A stretch of 64,000 bases of DNA, taken from the NCBI GenBank assembly GCA_963812885.1, contig CAWEWZ010000007.1:372001-436000 (forward strand). The letters run 5' to 3'. The DNA comes from Bog-756 sp963812885. Lineage in GTDB: Bacteria > Actinomycetota > Acidimicrobiia > Acidimicrobiales > RAAP-2. The position numbers were made by a program, and so were the translations under genes. Shown here in pieces: positions 19,726 through 27,086 of this stretch (its first letter is position 1; every line of letters starts with the position of its first letter). Below the pieces are notes generated by a model. The model did not search any database, was not told where the DNA came from, and saw only the letters and a list, made by a program, of their open reading frames with translations.

Positions 19726-20937
19726 TCAGGACGTGCGGGCCTGGCCGGGCAGTTTGACCGCCCGGTCGGCGATGATGTTCTTCTGCACCTCGCTCGAACC
19801 CCCGCCGATGGTGCTGTAGCGCTGGAAGGCGTAGAGGCGGGTCCACTTTCCCCGGTCGACGGCGTCAGGGCCGCCCCGGGCCAGGAGGCCGGCCGGTCCC
19901 AGCAGGTCCACCGACAGGGCGGCCAGGGTCTGGGCCAGCGCCGACCACTGGAGCTTGGCGAAGGGGACCTCGGGCCAGTTCTTCTCGCCCTTGATGATCT
20001 TGCTGAGCGCCCGCAGGGACAGCAGCCGGGCCAGCTCGATGTCGGTCCACGCCCGGGCCAGACGGTCGCGGAGGGACGGGTCCTCGAGGGCCCCCGGGTT
20101 GACCGACCGGGCCGCGGTGACCATGGCGTGGAGGTCGGCGGCCAGGATGGAGATCTGTCCGGCGATGCCCACCCGCTCGTGGCCGAGGGTTCCCATGGCC
20201 ACCATCCAGCCCTCGCCCTCGCCCCCGAGCCGGCTCTCGAGCGGGATCACCGCGTCGTTGAAGAAGACCTCGTTGAACATCTCCTCGCCGGCCATGTCGC
20301 GGATCGGGCGGGCCTCGATCCCCGGGGTGTGCATGTCGATGATGAAGGCGGTGATGCCTTCGTGCTTGGCTCCCCGCTCGATGGCGGTGGGATCGGTCCG
20401 CAGCAGGAAGAGGCCCCAGCGGGCCAGGTGGGCGGTCGAGATCCAGATCTTCTGGCCGTTGACCACGTAGGCGTTGCCGTCCCAGATGGCCGTGGTCCTC
20501 AGGTTGGCCAGGTCGTTGCCGGCGTCGGGCTCGGAGAACCCCTGGCACCAGTGGTCGGTGGCGTCGAGGATGGACGGAAGCCACCGCTCCTTCTGCTCGT
20601 CGGTGCCCCAGGCGATGATCATCGGGCCGATCTGCCAGAGGCCGTTGGGGTTGAACAGGCCCGGCGTCCGGTACTCGGCCATCACCTCGGAGTAGATGAT
20701 GCGCTGCATGGCGGTGGCGTTGCGGCCGCCGTACTCCACCGGCCACCCCACCGCGGCCCACCCGCCCCCGTTGAGGAGGCGCTGCCATGCCGCCCGTCGG
20801 TGCTGGGACTTCTCGCCCGAGAGCGAGGAGTCGTCGGCCAGCTCCTCGCTGGCCAGGAACGGGGGGAGATACTCGTCGAGCCACGCCCGCAGTTCGTCGC
20901 GGAACGCTTCATCTTCAGGAGCCAGTGCGAAGTCCAC
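19726..20937 (-). CDS. Acyl-CoA dehydrogenase, larger subunit type
   Basis: 403 residues from GTG at 20937 (FALAPEDEAFRDELRAWLDE, the normal N-terminus). An in-frame ATG at 20991 adds 18 residues but would place the 20972-20987 palindrome inside the gene. Motifs: GWPVEYGGR, QGFSEPDAGNDLANLRTTA (FAD/substrate loop), VVNGQKIWISTAHLA, LLGPAGLL and the C-terminal YSTIGGGSSEVQKNIIADR. It should introduce a double bond into an acyl-CoA with FAD. The adjacent, divergent 360-residue dehydrogenase suggests a heteromeric enzyme like the mycobacterial steroid side-chain dehydrogenases (alpha2beta2). TAGCCT sits 8 bases before the GTG, consistent with leaderless translation. Confidence 0.87.
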   Translation of the reverse strand: MDFALAPEDEAFRDELRAWLDEYLPPFLASEELADDSSLSGEKSQHRRAAWQRLLNGGGWAAVGWPVEYGGRNATAMQRIIYSEVMAEYRTPGLFNPNGLWQIGPMIIAWGTDEQKERWLPSILDATDHWCQGFSEPDAGNDLANLRTTAIWDGNAYVVNGQKIWISTAHLARWGLFLLRTDPTAIERGAKHEGITAFIIDMHTPGIEARPIRDMAGEEMFNEVFFNDAVIPLESRLGGEGEGWMVAMGTLGHERVGIAGQISILAADLHAMVTAARSVNPGALEDPSLRDRLARAWTDIELARLLSLRALSKIIKGEKNWPEVPFAKLQWSALAQTLAALSVDLLGPAGLLARGGPDAVDRGKWTRLYAFQRYSTIGGGSSEVQKNIIADRAVKLPGQARTS

Positions 20938-20945
20938 GGCAGAGG

Positions 20946-20998
20946 AGGCTAGCCGCGGCAGGTCTACACTGCTGACGCCGGCGTCAGACATCTACACT
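20946..20998. promoter_or_regulatory. Divergent acyl-CoA dehydrogenase control region with perfect palindrome
   Basis: CTGACGCCGGCGTCAG (20972-20987) is a perfect 16-bp palindrome. It is flanked by two copies of TCTACACTG (20963-20971 and 20991-20999) 28 bp apart. AGGCTA (20946-20951) is the leftward -10 box read as TAGCCT; TACACT (20993-20998) could be the rightward -10 box. The palindrome would overlap the -35 region of the leftward promoter and so could regulate both dehydrogenases. Confidence 0.65.
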
Positions 20999-21033
20999 GG
21001 CGCCAACGTTCGACGATGCCACTCCGGGGGTGG

Positions 21034-22116
21034 ACTGTGGATTTCACGTTCGATGCCGAGCAACTGGCCTTACAGGACGTGGCCCGCCGGGCCATGGGTG
21101 AGGTGGGGGGCGACACCCTGCGGCAGCTGGCCGACGACCCCACCGGGGTGACCCCCGAGCTCTGGGACCGCCTGGTCTCGCTGGGCTGGACCGGGATGCT
21201 GGTCCCCGGCGAGGGGGCCGGGCTTCTCGAGATGTGCGTGATCCTCGAGCAGATGGGCCGGGTCCCGTTGCCCGGCCCGTTCTTCTCCTCGGCGGTCATG
21301 GCCACCCTGGCCGCCCGGGCCCTCGGAGCCGACGCCCTGCTCGCCGACCTGGCCTCGGGCTCCACCCGGGGGACGGTGGCCGTGCACGAGCAGGGGCATG
21401 GCCACCCGCTGTCCACGGTGCGGGCCCGGGCCCGGCGCAAGGGGTCGGGGTGGGTGGTGACCGGCCACAAGCCGATCGTGGTCGACGGCCACACCGCCGA
21501 CTGGGCCATCGTCGTGGCCCTGGCCGAGGAGGGGATCCGTTCGTTCCTCCTCCCGGCGCCCAAGGCCGAGGCCGTCCCCGGGCTCGATCCCACCCGCAAG
21601 CTGTCCCGCCTGGTCATGACCGAGGAGCCGGTCGAGCCGCTCGGACCGATCGGCGACCAGAGCGGCCTGTGGCGCCGGGTCCTCGACGACGTCGCCGTGG
21701 GGCTGGCCGCCGAGTTGGTGGGGGTGTCCGACCGGGCCCTGGAGGAGGCGGTGGAGTACGCCAAGGTCAGGGTGGTGTTCGACCGACCCATCGCGACGTT
21801 CCAGGTGGTCAAGCACCGGATCGTCGACATGTACCAAGCCCTGGAGATGGCCCGGGCCGGCGTGCACTTCGCCGCCTGGGCCGCCGACACCGATGGACCC
21901 GAGCGGTCACGGGCGGCCACCATGGCCGCCGCCTACGCGGCCGAGGCCGCGGTGCGGGTGACCGGCGACGACATCCAGCTGCACGGCGGGGTGGGTTTCA
22001 CCTGGGCCAACGACGCCCATTTCCTCTTCAAGCGGGCCAAGCAGAACGAGATGTTGATGGGTGGGACCAGCCACCAGTGGCACAGCCTGGCCGCCACCCT
22101 GGTCGAACGGGTCTGA
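21034..22116 (+). CDS. Acyl-CoA dehydrogenase, smaller subunit type
   Basis: 360 residues. FTFDAEQLALQDVARRAMGE at the N-terminus, ELVGVSDRALEEAVEYAKVR and FDRPIATFQVVKHRIVDMYQ (family FAD-contacting Arg/Gln region), and IQLHGGVGFTWANDAHFLFK near the C-terminus. The length and motif set resemble the beta-type subunits of mycobacterial heteromeric acyl-CoA dehydrogenases, and it faces the 403-residue partner across one regulatory region. The GTG at 21034 follows a G-rich site (CGGGGGTGG); an ATG at 21016 is the alternative. The LLM gene follows after one base. Confidence 0.85.
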   Translation, partial: TVDFTFDAEQLALQDVARRAMGEVGGDTLRQLADDPTGVTPELWDRLVSLGWTGMLVPGEGAGLLEMCVILEQMGRVPLPGPFFSSAVMATLAARALGADALLADLASGSTRGTVAVHEQGHGHPLSTVRARARRKGSGWVVTGHKPIVVDGHTADWAIVVALAEEGIRSFLLPAPKAEAVPGLDPTRKLSRLVMTEEPVEPLGPIGDQSGLWRRVLDDVAVGLAAELVGVSDRALEEAVEYAKVRVVFDRPIATFQVVKHRIVDMYQALEMARAGVHFAAWAADTDGPERSRAATMAAAYAAEAAVRVTGDDIQLHGGVGFTWANDAHFLFKRAKQNEMLMGGTSHQWHSLAATLVERV

Positions 22117-22117
22117 C

Positions 22118-23015
22118 ATGGCCGGCGACGGGGCCGCCATGGAGTTCCACCTCTTCCTGCCCCAGATGCGCCTGGCCCCCGAGGCGCTCAAGGCCCGGGC
22201 CGTGGCCGCCGAGGCATCCGGCTTCGCCGGCCTGGCCCTCATGGACCACCTGGCGCCCCCCGGGGCGGTCGATCAACCGATGTACGAGGCCTTCACCGCC
22301 GCCACCTGGCTGGCCGCCGTCACCGATCGCCTCCGTCTCGGTCACCTGGTGCTCTGCGACCCGTTCCGGCACCCGGCGGTCCTCGCCCGTCAGGCCGTGA
22401 CCCTCGACCACCTCTCTGGTGGGCGGTTCGAGCTCGGGATCGGCTCCGGCTCGACCCCGGCCGAGCTGGAGGCCTTCGGCTTCCCGCCCTCGACGCCGTC
22501 CGATCGGCTCGGGCGCCTGGCCGAGACCCTCGACCTGGTGAAGCAGTTCTGGAGCGGGGAAGCCGTCGACCACCGGGGCCCGCGCTTCCGGGTCGAGGGC
22601 GTCCGTCAGCTGCCGGTGCCCCTGTCGTCCATCCCGATCGTGGTGGGCGGGACCGGGCCGTCCACCATGGCCCTGGTGGCCCGGTACGCCGACTGGTGGA
22701 ACGTCCCCATGCACCAGCTCGACCGGCTGGCCACGGCCAGGGCCGATGCCGGGGGGGCCCGGATCTCGGTCCAGGTGCTGGTCACCCTCATCACCGACGA
22801 GCGCAGGAGGGACGAGGTGGTCGGAGCTGGCCGGACGGCGGTTCGGCCGCATGGGCGAGGGCGGGCACCTGGTGGGGAGCCCGGACGAACTGGTGGCCCG
22901 GATGGTGGCCCTCCGGGCCGACGGGGTCGAGCGGGTCTACGGCTGGTTCACCGACTTCGCCGCGCCCGAGACACTGTCGACGTTCGGCCGGGAGGTCATC
23001 TCCGCCCTTCGGTGA
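22118..23015 (+). CDS. LLM class (F420-dependent-type) oxidoreductase, frameshifted
   Basis: About 298 residues of the luciferase-like monooxygenase TIM barrel: MEFHLFLPQMRLAPEALKAR, FAGLALMDHLAPPGAVDQPM, LGHLVLCDPFRHPAVLARQA, LDHLSGGRFELGIGSGSTPA and PIVVGGTGPSTMALVARYAD. One extra base near 22821 leads into RMGEGGHLVGSPDELVARM. Actinobacterial members with this layout usually use F420 or FMN; whether F420 is used here cannot be settled from sequence alone. It begins one base after the dehydrogenase stop (ATG 22118; ATG 22139 possible) and is probably co-transcribed. It converges on the PaaK-like gene, with 6 bases between. Confidence 0.82.
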
Positions 23016-23021
23016 CCCTGT

Positions 23022-24383
23022 TCACCCCGGGTCGACGATCCGCTTGGCCTTGTACCCGGCGCGGGGCAGGGTGTCACGGGCCAACGGTTCGACCACGGCG
23101 CGGACGCCCACGGCCTCCTCGATGGCCGCCTCGACCCGATCTGCGACCTGGCGCTGCATGTCGGGATCGCCGGTGGCGATCTCGACCCTCACCGCCAGCG
23201 GCGCCGGTCCGTCGTCGGGGCGCACGATCTGGTACTCGAGGGAGGGTTGGGCGACGAGCTTCTCGGTCCGCAGGGCCGCCTCGATCTCGGACAGCTGGAA
23301 CCGGGTCCCCTGACAGCTGATCAGGTCGGCGAACCGGCCTCCCCACAGCCCGCGGATGGCCGTCTCCCCGCACGGACAGGGCTGGCGCAGGATGGCGCAC
23401 GCCTCCTCGAGGTCGTAGCGCAACAGGCCGTTGTCGCGGTCGAGCGTGGTCACGGTGAGGTTGCCCCACTCGCCGTCGGGGACCTCCCTCCCGGTGGCCG
23501 GGTCGACGGCCTGGACCACGGCCCAGTCCTCGTGGATGTGGGCACCGGGCGACTGCCCGCACGGGCCGCCGACGTAGGCGTAGCACTCGGCCCCCGCGGT
23601 CATGAGCGGCATCCCGCCCCGGCCCAGCCCGAAACCGGGCGGAGCCCGCAGCCCGGTGAGCCCGGCGTCCTTCAGGGGGATGCCGAGCTTGGTCGCCACC
23701 TCGATGAACCGTCCGGTGGCAAAGCCCATGAACGGGATGTCCGGGGTGACCCGGGTCCAGAAGCGCACCGCCTGCTCGGCGAGCTCGTCGGTGTCCGGAG
23801 GGGGGACCCACAGGGAGAGCAGTCCGAGGTACTCGTAGGTCCCCTGCAGCATGATCCCGCCGCCGTAGAGATAGGCGGGATGGGCGTGGGTCACGATGGT
23901 GCCCGGCCGGTACCCCATCCTCCACCAGTTGCGGGCCCCCGATTCGTACTCGATCCACAGGTCCCGCCTCGTCCACACGGTGATGGTCGGCCGGCCGGTG
24001 GTGCCGGTCGAGGTGCCCAGCCGCACCGCCCGGCGGGGATCGGTGAAGCGGTACCGGCCCCACGGCGGGGCCGCCGCCTCCGAGTCCCTCAGGTCCTGCT
24101 TGACGGTGAGGGGGATACGGGCCAGATCGTCGACCGTGGTGATGTCTTCGGGAGCCTCCACCCCGGCGGCGGCGAGCTTGTCGCGGAAGAGCGGAACCGG
24201 TCCTTCGAAGATGCGCCCCACCATGCGGCGGAGCCGCTCGTTCTGCAGCTCCCTGCGTTCCTCGGCTCCCATGGCCTGCTTGTCCGGATCCCACAGGAAC
24301 TGGTCGTCGGGCCGGGGGACCGGTCCGAGGGTCCCGGGGGTGAACGGCGGGGTGGAGACCGTTCCCGCCCGGTCCCCGCTCAT
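23022..24383 (-). CDS. PaaK-like phenylacetate-CoA ligase family protein
   Basis: 453 residues. P-loop LGTSTGTTGRPTITVWTRRD, the CPCG zinc-like segment QPCPCGETAIRGLWGGR, RYDLEEACAI and a C-terminal LPRAGYKAKRIVD with a plausible catalytic Lys. PaaK-type ligases make aryl-CoA or other acyl-CoA via adenylates. DKQAMGAEERRELQNERLRR near the N-terminus is a typical PaaK opening. The ATG at 24383 overlaps the stop of a short upstream ORF that sits at a -10 box (see 24380-24415), and no independent Shine-Dalgarno sequence is clear, so translation may depend on that ORF. Confidence 0.85.
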   Translation of the reverse strand: MSGDRAGTVSTPPFTPGTLGPVPRPDDQFLWDPDKQAMGAEERRELQNERLRRMVGRIFEGPVPLFRDKLAAAGVEAPEDITTVDDLARIPLTVKQDLRDSEAAAPPWGRYRFTDPRRAVRLGTSTGTTGRPTITVWTRRDLWIEYESGARNWWRMGYRPGTIVTHAHPAYLYGGGIMLQGTYEYLGLLSLWVPPPDTDELAEQAVRFWTRVTPDIPFMGFATGRFIEVATKLGIPLKDAGLTGLRAPPGFGLGRGGMPLMTAGAECYAYVGGPCGQSPGAHIHEDWAVVQAVDPATGREVPDGEWGNLTVTTLDRDNGLLRYDLEEACAILRQPCPCGETAIRGLWGGRFADLISCQGTRFQLSEIEAALRTEKLVAQPSLEYQIVRPDDGPAPLAVRVEIATGDPDMQRQVADRVEAAIEEAVGVRAVVEPLARDTLPRAGYKAKRIVDPG

Positions 24384-24428
24384 CCGACGGACCCCTGTCC
24401 GGGGGCGGCGTCCATGGCGGCGATGGTA
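24380..24428 (-). promoter_or_regulatory. Leaderless mini-ORF MDAAPGQGSVG coupled to the PaaK-like gene
   Basis: A TACCAT -10 box (24428-24423) is followed by 7 bases and an 11-codon ORF (24415-24380). Its TGA overlaps the PaaK-like ATG in ATGA. The layout suggests that ribosomes start directly at the mRNA 5' end, translate the mini-ORF and re-initiate on the enzyme gene. Confidence 0.5.
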
Positions 24429-24472
24429 CCGGCCCCGTCCCGACCCCGCCGACAGGGCCGGGACGGGGCCGG

Positions 24473-25096
24473 TCAGCCAGGAAGGCGCGGTTCCAACAGG
24501 GCGGCGAACTCCACGGCCCGATTGTGGAACACGGTGGACGGGTCGTCCCCGTTGCCGAGGACACCGGCCACGTGCTCGACGAAGAGACCGACCAGGAGGG
24601 CACGGAGCATCCGGGCCAAGCCCGCCTCCTCCCCGGGACGGCACAGGGGCGGCCCGCACTCGGCCAGCGAGTGCTCGAGCGATGCCTGGGTGGCGGCGAA
24701 CAGCTCGGTCCCGACGGCGAAGGCGGTGTCGTCGCCCCGGATGACCTCGCCCAGCATGAGCCGGACGAAGTCCTCCACCTCCAGCATCGACTGCAGGATG
24801 TCGTCCATCAGGTCGGCCAGGCCGGTGGCGGGGTCGTCGCGGGACACCGACACCTCGGACGCCGCCGCCAGGTCATCGACGAAGCCGCGGTCCTCGAGCA
24901 CCGCCACCAGCAGCTCCCGCTTGGACGGGAAGTAGTGGTAGAGCGAGGCCACGTTGAGACCGGTGGCCGACGCCAGGTTGCGCATGCTGGTGCCGTCGAC
25001 ACCCTTGGTCGCCATCAGCGAGAGCGCAGTCCTGAGGATGTGCTGGCGTTGCGACGATCCGTCGGGGCGCGGGAGGGGTTCTTGAGGGTCGGGCAC
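24473..25096 (-). CDS. TetR/AcrR family transcriptional regulator
   Basis: 207 residues. HTH region QHILRTALSLMATKGVDGTS, MRNLASATGLNVASLYHYFP, SKRELLVAVLEDRG, then a helical ligand domain with FVRLMLGEVIRGDD and MLRALLVGLFVEHVAGVL. The GTG at 25096 is chosen because it gives the normal length and CACAAT lies 6 bases upstream, fitting leaderless expression. It is divergent from the P450 gene; the palindrome CAAACGTTTG (25158-25167) between them is the probable operator. Local repressor of the P450/oxidoreductase cluster is the simplest role. Confidence 0.87.
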   Translation of the reverse strand: MPDPQEPLPRPDGSSQRQHILRTALSLMATKGVDGTSMRNLASATGLNVASLYHYFPSKRELLVAVLEDRGFVDDLAAASEVSVSRDDPATGLADLMDDILQSMLEVEDFVRLMLGEVIRGDDTAFAVGTELFAATQASLEHSLAECGPPLCRPGEEAGLARMLRALLVGLFVEHVAGVLGNGDDPSTVFHNRAVEFAALLEPRLPG

Positions 25097-25157
25097 GACT
25101 CCATTGTGGACCCTGGAGGCACCGGACGAGCTGACCCCCGTCCGCCATGGTGTCGAA

Positions 25158-25176
25158 CAAACGTTTGATATATGAT
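25158..25176 (+). promoter_or_regulatory. Palindromic operator CAAACGTTTG and P450 -10 box
   Basis: A perfect 10-bp palindrome (25158-25167) lies immediately upstream of TATGAT (25171-25176), a good -10 box for the P450 gene, in the interval between TetR and P450. Binding there would cover the P450 promoter. Confidence 0.55.
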
Positions 25177-25220
25177 TGGTGGGCGAGGCCGGCCGGGCCG
25201 CTGCCGAGGGAAGAGGGACC

Positions 25221-26477
25221 ATGACGACGCAAACCACTGATGGCACCGATAAGGTACTGGCACCTGCCCGGTTCGACCCGTTCGAGCTCCAGGACACGGT
25301 GTCGGGGAACATCCGCGATCCCTACCCGCGGATGGGCGAGCTGCGCCGCCAGAGCCCCGTCCATGTCGGTCCGATCGATCTGGGGGACGGCGCCGACGAG
25401 ATCGACCCGTCAGGACCACAGCCGGTCACCGTGTTCGGATTCGACGAGGCCGTCCAGGTGCTCCGTGACAACGAGACCTACTCGTCCACGGTGTACGAAG
25501 GGATCATGGGCGCGGTGATGGGCCGGACCATCCTGCAGATGGACGAGCCCGAGCACCGGCTGCACCGGGCCCTGGTGTCCCCGACCTTCCGGTCCAAGGT
25601 GCTCGAGCAGTGGGAGGGCGACCTCGTCCAGCGGGTGGTCAACGAACTCATCGACGGCTTCGCCGGCCAGGGTGAGGCCGACCTGGTCCAGGAGCTCACC
25701 TTCAATTTCCCCGTGCAGGTGATCGCCCAGATCCTCGGGTTGCCGAGAGCCGACTTCCCCACCTTCCAACGATGGGCCATCGAGATCACCAGCGTGGCCT
25801 CCAACTGGGAGCGCGGCGCGGCCGCCTCGGCGGCACTGCGCGACTACTTCGCCGACGTGCTGGCCGAGCGGCGCCTCCATCCGGCGCACGACCTGATCAG
25901 CGACCTCCTGGTGGCCGAGGTGGACGGCCGCCGGCTCGACGACGAGGAGATCTATTCGTTCCTGCGGCTGTTACTGCCGGCCGGGGTGGAGACCACCTAC
26001 CGGGCGTCAGGGAGCCTTCTCTACGGCCTGCTGACCAACCCCGACCAGCTGCGGGCGGTGATCGACGACCGGTCCCTCATCCCCGACGCCTTCGAGGAGA
26101 CGATCCGGTGGGAACCGCCGGTGACCGTCATCCTGCGCCGGGCCACCAGGGACGCCGAGCTGGCCGGGGTGGCCATCGAGAAGGGTGCCGACGTCGCCCT
26201 GTTGCTGGGGTCGGCCAACCGGGACGAGCGCAAGTACGAGCACCCCGAGAAGTTCGACATCTTCCGGGCCTCCCGCCAGAGCGTCGGCTTCGGCTTCGGC
26301 GTCCACGTCTGCCTCGGCATGCACCTGGCCCGCATGGAGACCAGGGTGGCCATGAACGCCCTCTTCGACCGTCTGCCCGACCTCCGGCTGGCCGCCGCGC
26401 CGGACCAGGACCTCCACATCAAGGGGATGGCCTTCCGGTCCCCGATCGCCCTGCCCATCGCCTTCACCCCGGCCTGA
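25221..26477 (+). CDS. Cytochrome P450
   Basis: 418 residues, normal for a soluble bacterial P450. The I-helix oxygen site is LLLPAGVETTYRASGSLL (AGxET). The K-helix ExxR is FEETIRW. The heme-binding loop is FGFGVHVCLGMHLARME, with the Cys thiolate ligand. DEPEHRLHRALVSPTF is the C-helix region. It would hydroxylate a hydrophobic substrate using ferredoxin and reductase partners that are not in this window. AGAGGGA precedes the ATG at 25221. TetR control from the divergent gene and the following GMC pair suggest hydroxylation followed by alcohol oxidation, as in terpenoid or steroid side-chain attack. Confidence 0.93.
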   Translation: MTTQTTDGTDKVLAPARFDPFELQDTVSGNIRDPYPRMGELRRQSPVHVGPIDLGDGADEIDPSGPQPVTVFGFDEAVQVLRDNETYSSTVYEGIMGAVMGRTILQMDEPEHRLHRALVSPTFRSKVLEQWEGDLVQRVVNELIDGFAGQGEADLVQELTFNFPVQVIAQILGLPRADFPTFQRWAIEITSVASNWERGAAASAALRDYFADVLAERRLHPAHDLISDLLVAEVDGRRLDDEEIYSFLRLLLPAGVETTYRASGSLLYGLLTNPDQLRAVIDDRSLIPDAFEETIRWEPPVTVILRRATRDAELAGVAIEKGADVALLLGSANRDERKYEHPEKFDIFRASRQSVGFGFGVHVCLGMHLARMETRVAMNALFDRLPDLRLAAAPDQDLHIKGMAFRSPIALPIAFTPA

Positions 26478-26507
26478 GCGGGGCGGCCCGGACCGGGGGC
26501 CGCTTGT

Positions 26508-26513
26508 TAGGGT
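26508..26513 (+). promoter_or_regulatory. TAGGGT -10 box of the GMC operon
   Basis: TAGGGT lies exactly 6 bases before the ATG at 26520 and there is no Shine-Dalgarno site, which fits a leaderless transcript starting at or next to the ATG. Confidence 0.4.
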
Positions 26514-26519
26514 CATCCG

Positions 26520-27086
26520 ATGCCAGTGTGGTTGAACGACGACGAGTTCCGGGTCCTGACCGCGGCCTGCGACCGGCTGATCCCGCCCGAAGAGGGCGTT
26601 TCGCCGGGCGCCGCGGCTGCCGGGGTGCCCGACTACATCGACGGACTGCTGGGCGCCTTCCTGGTCGAGCCGCCGCGGATCTGGGCCGGGGGGCCCACCT
26701 CGGGTCGTCACGGGGGGGCCGAGGCCTTCGCCCGGTTCCATGAGCTGACCGCCCTCGACGAGCTGGCCTGGCGGATGCGCATCGAGGGCTCTCGGGGCCT
26801 CCCCGAGCGCGAGTTCAACGGGCCCGTCGTCGGCCTCCAGGAGGTCTACCGCCGGGGCCTGGCCGCACTCGGAGACGACTTCTGCCGGCTCACCGGCGAC
26901 CAGCAGGACGACCGGCTGCGATCGTGCCCCGACTTCACCGAGGTGCTCTACGGCCACACCTGCGAGGGCATGTACGGCGCGCCCGAATACGGGGGCAACC
27001 GTGGCGGAGCCGGCTGGAGGGCCATCGACTTCGAGGGGGATGTCCAGCCCCGAGGGTGGACCGACGCCGAGGTGTCCAACCCATGA
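26520..27086 (+). CDS. Gluconate 2-dehydrogenase subunit 3-like protein
   Basis: 188 residues: WLNDDEFRVLTAACDRLIPP at the N-terminus is the hallmark opening of the gluconate 2-dehydrogenase subunit 3 family, and CEGMYGAPEYGGNRGGAGWR is its conserved C-terminal loop. These small subunits pair with GMC flavoproteins. Family members commonly carry a Tat signal; none is present here, so the complex is probably cytoplasmic. The stop overlaps the GMC gene start (ATGA), giving coupled expression. Confidence 0.82.
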   Translation: MPVWLNDDEFRVLTAACDRLIPPEEGVSPGAAAAGVPDYIDGLLGAFLVEPPRIWAGGPTSGRHGGAEAFARFHELTALDELAWRMRIEGSRGLPEREFNGPVVGLQEVYRRGLAALGDDFCRLTGDQQDDRLRSCPDFTEVLYGHTCEGMYGAPEYGGNRGGAGWRAIDFEGDVQPRGWTDAEVSNP

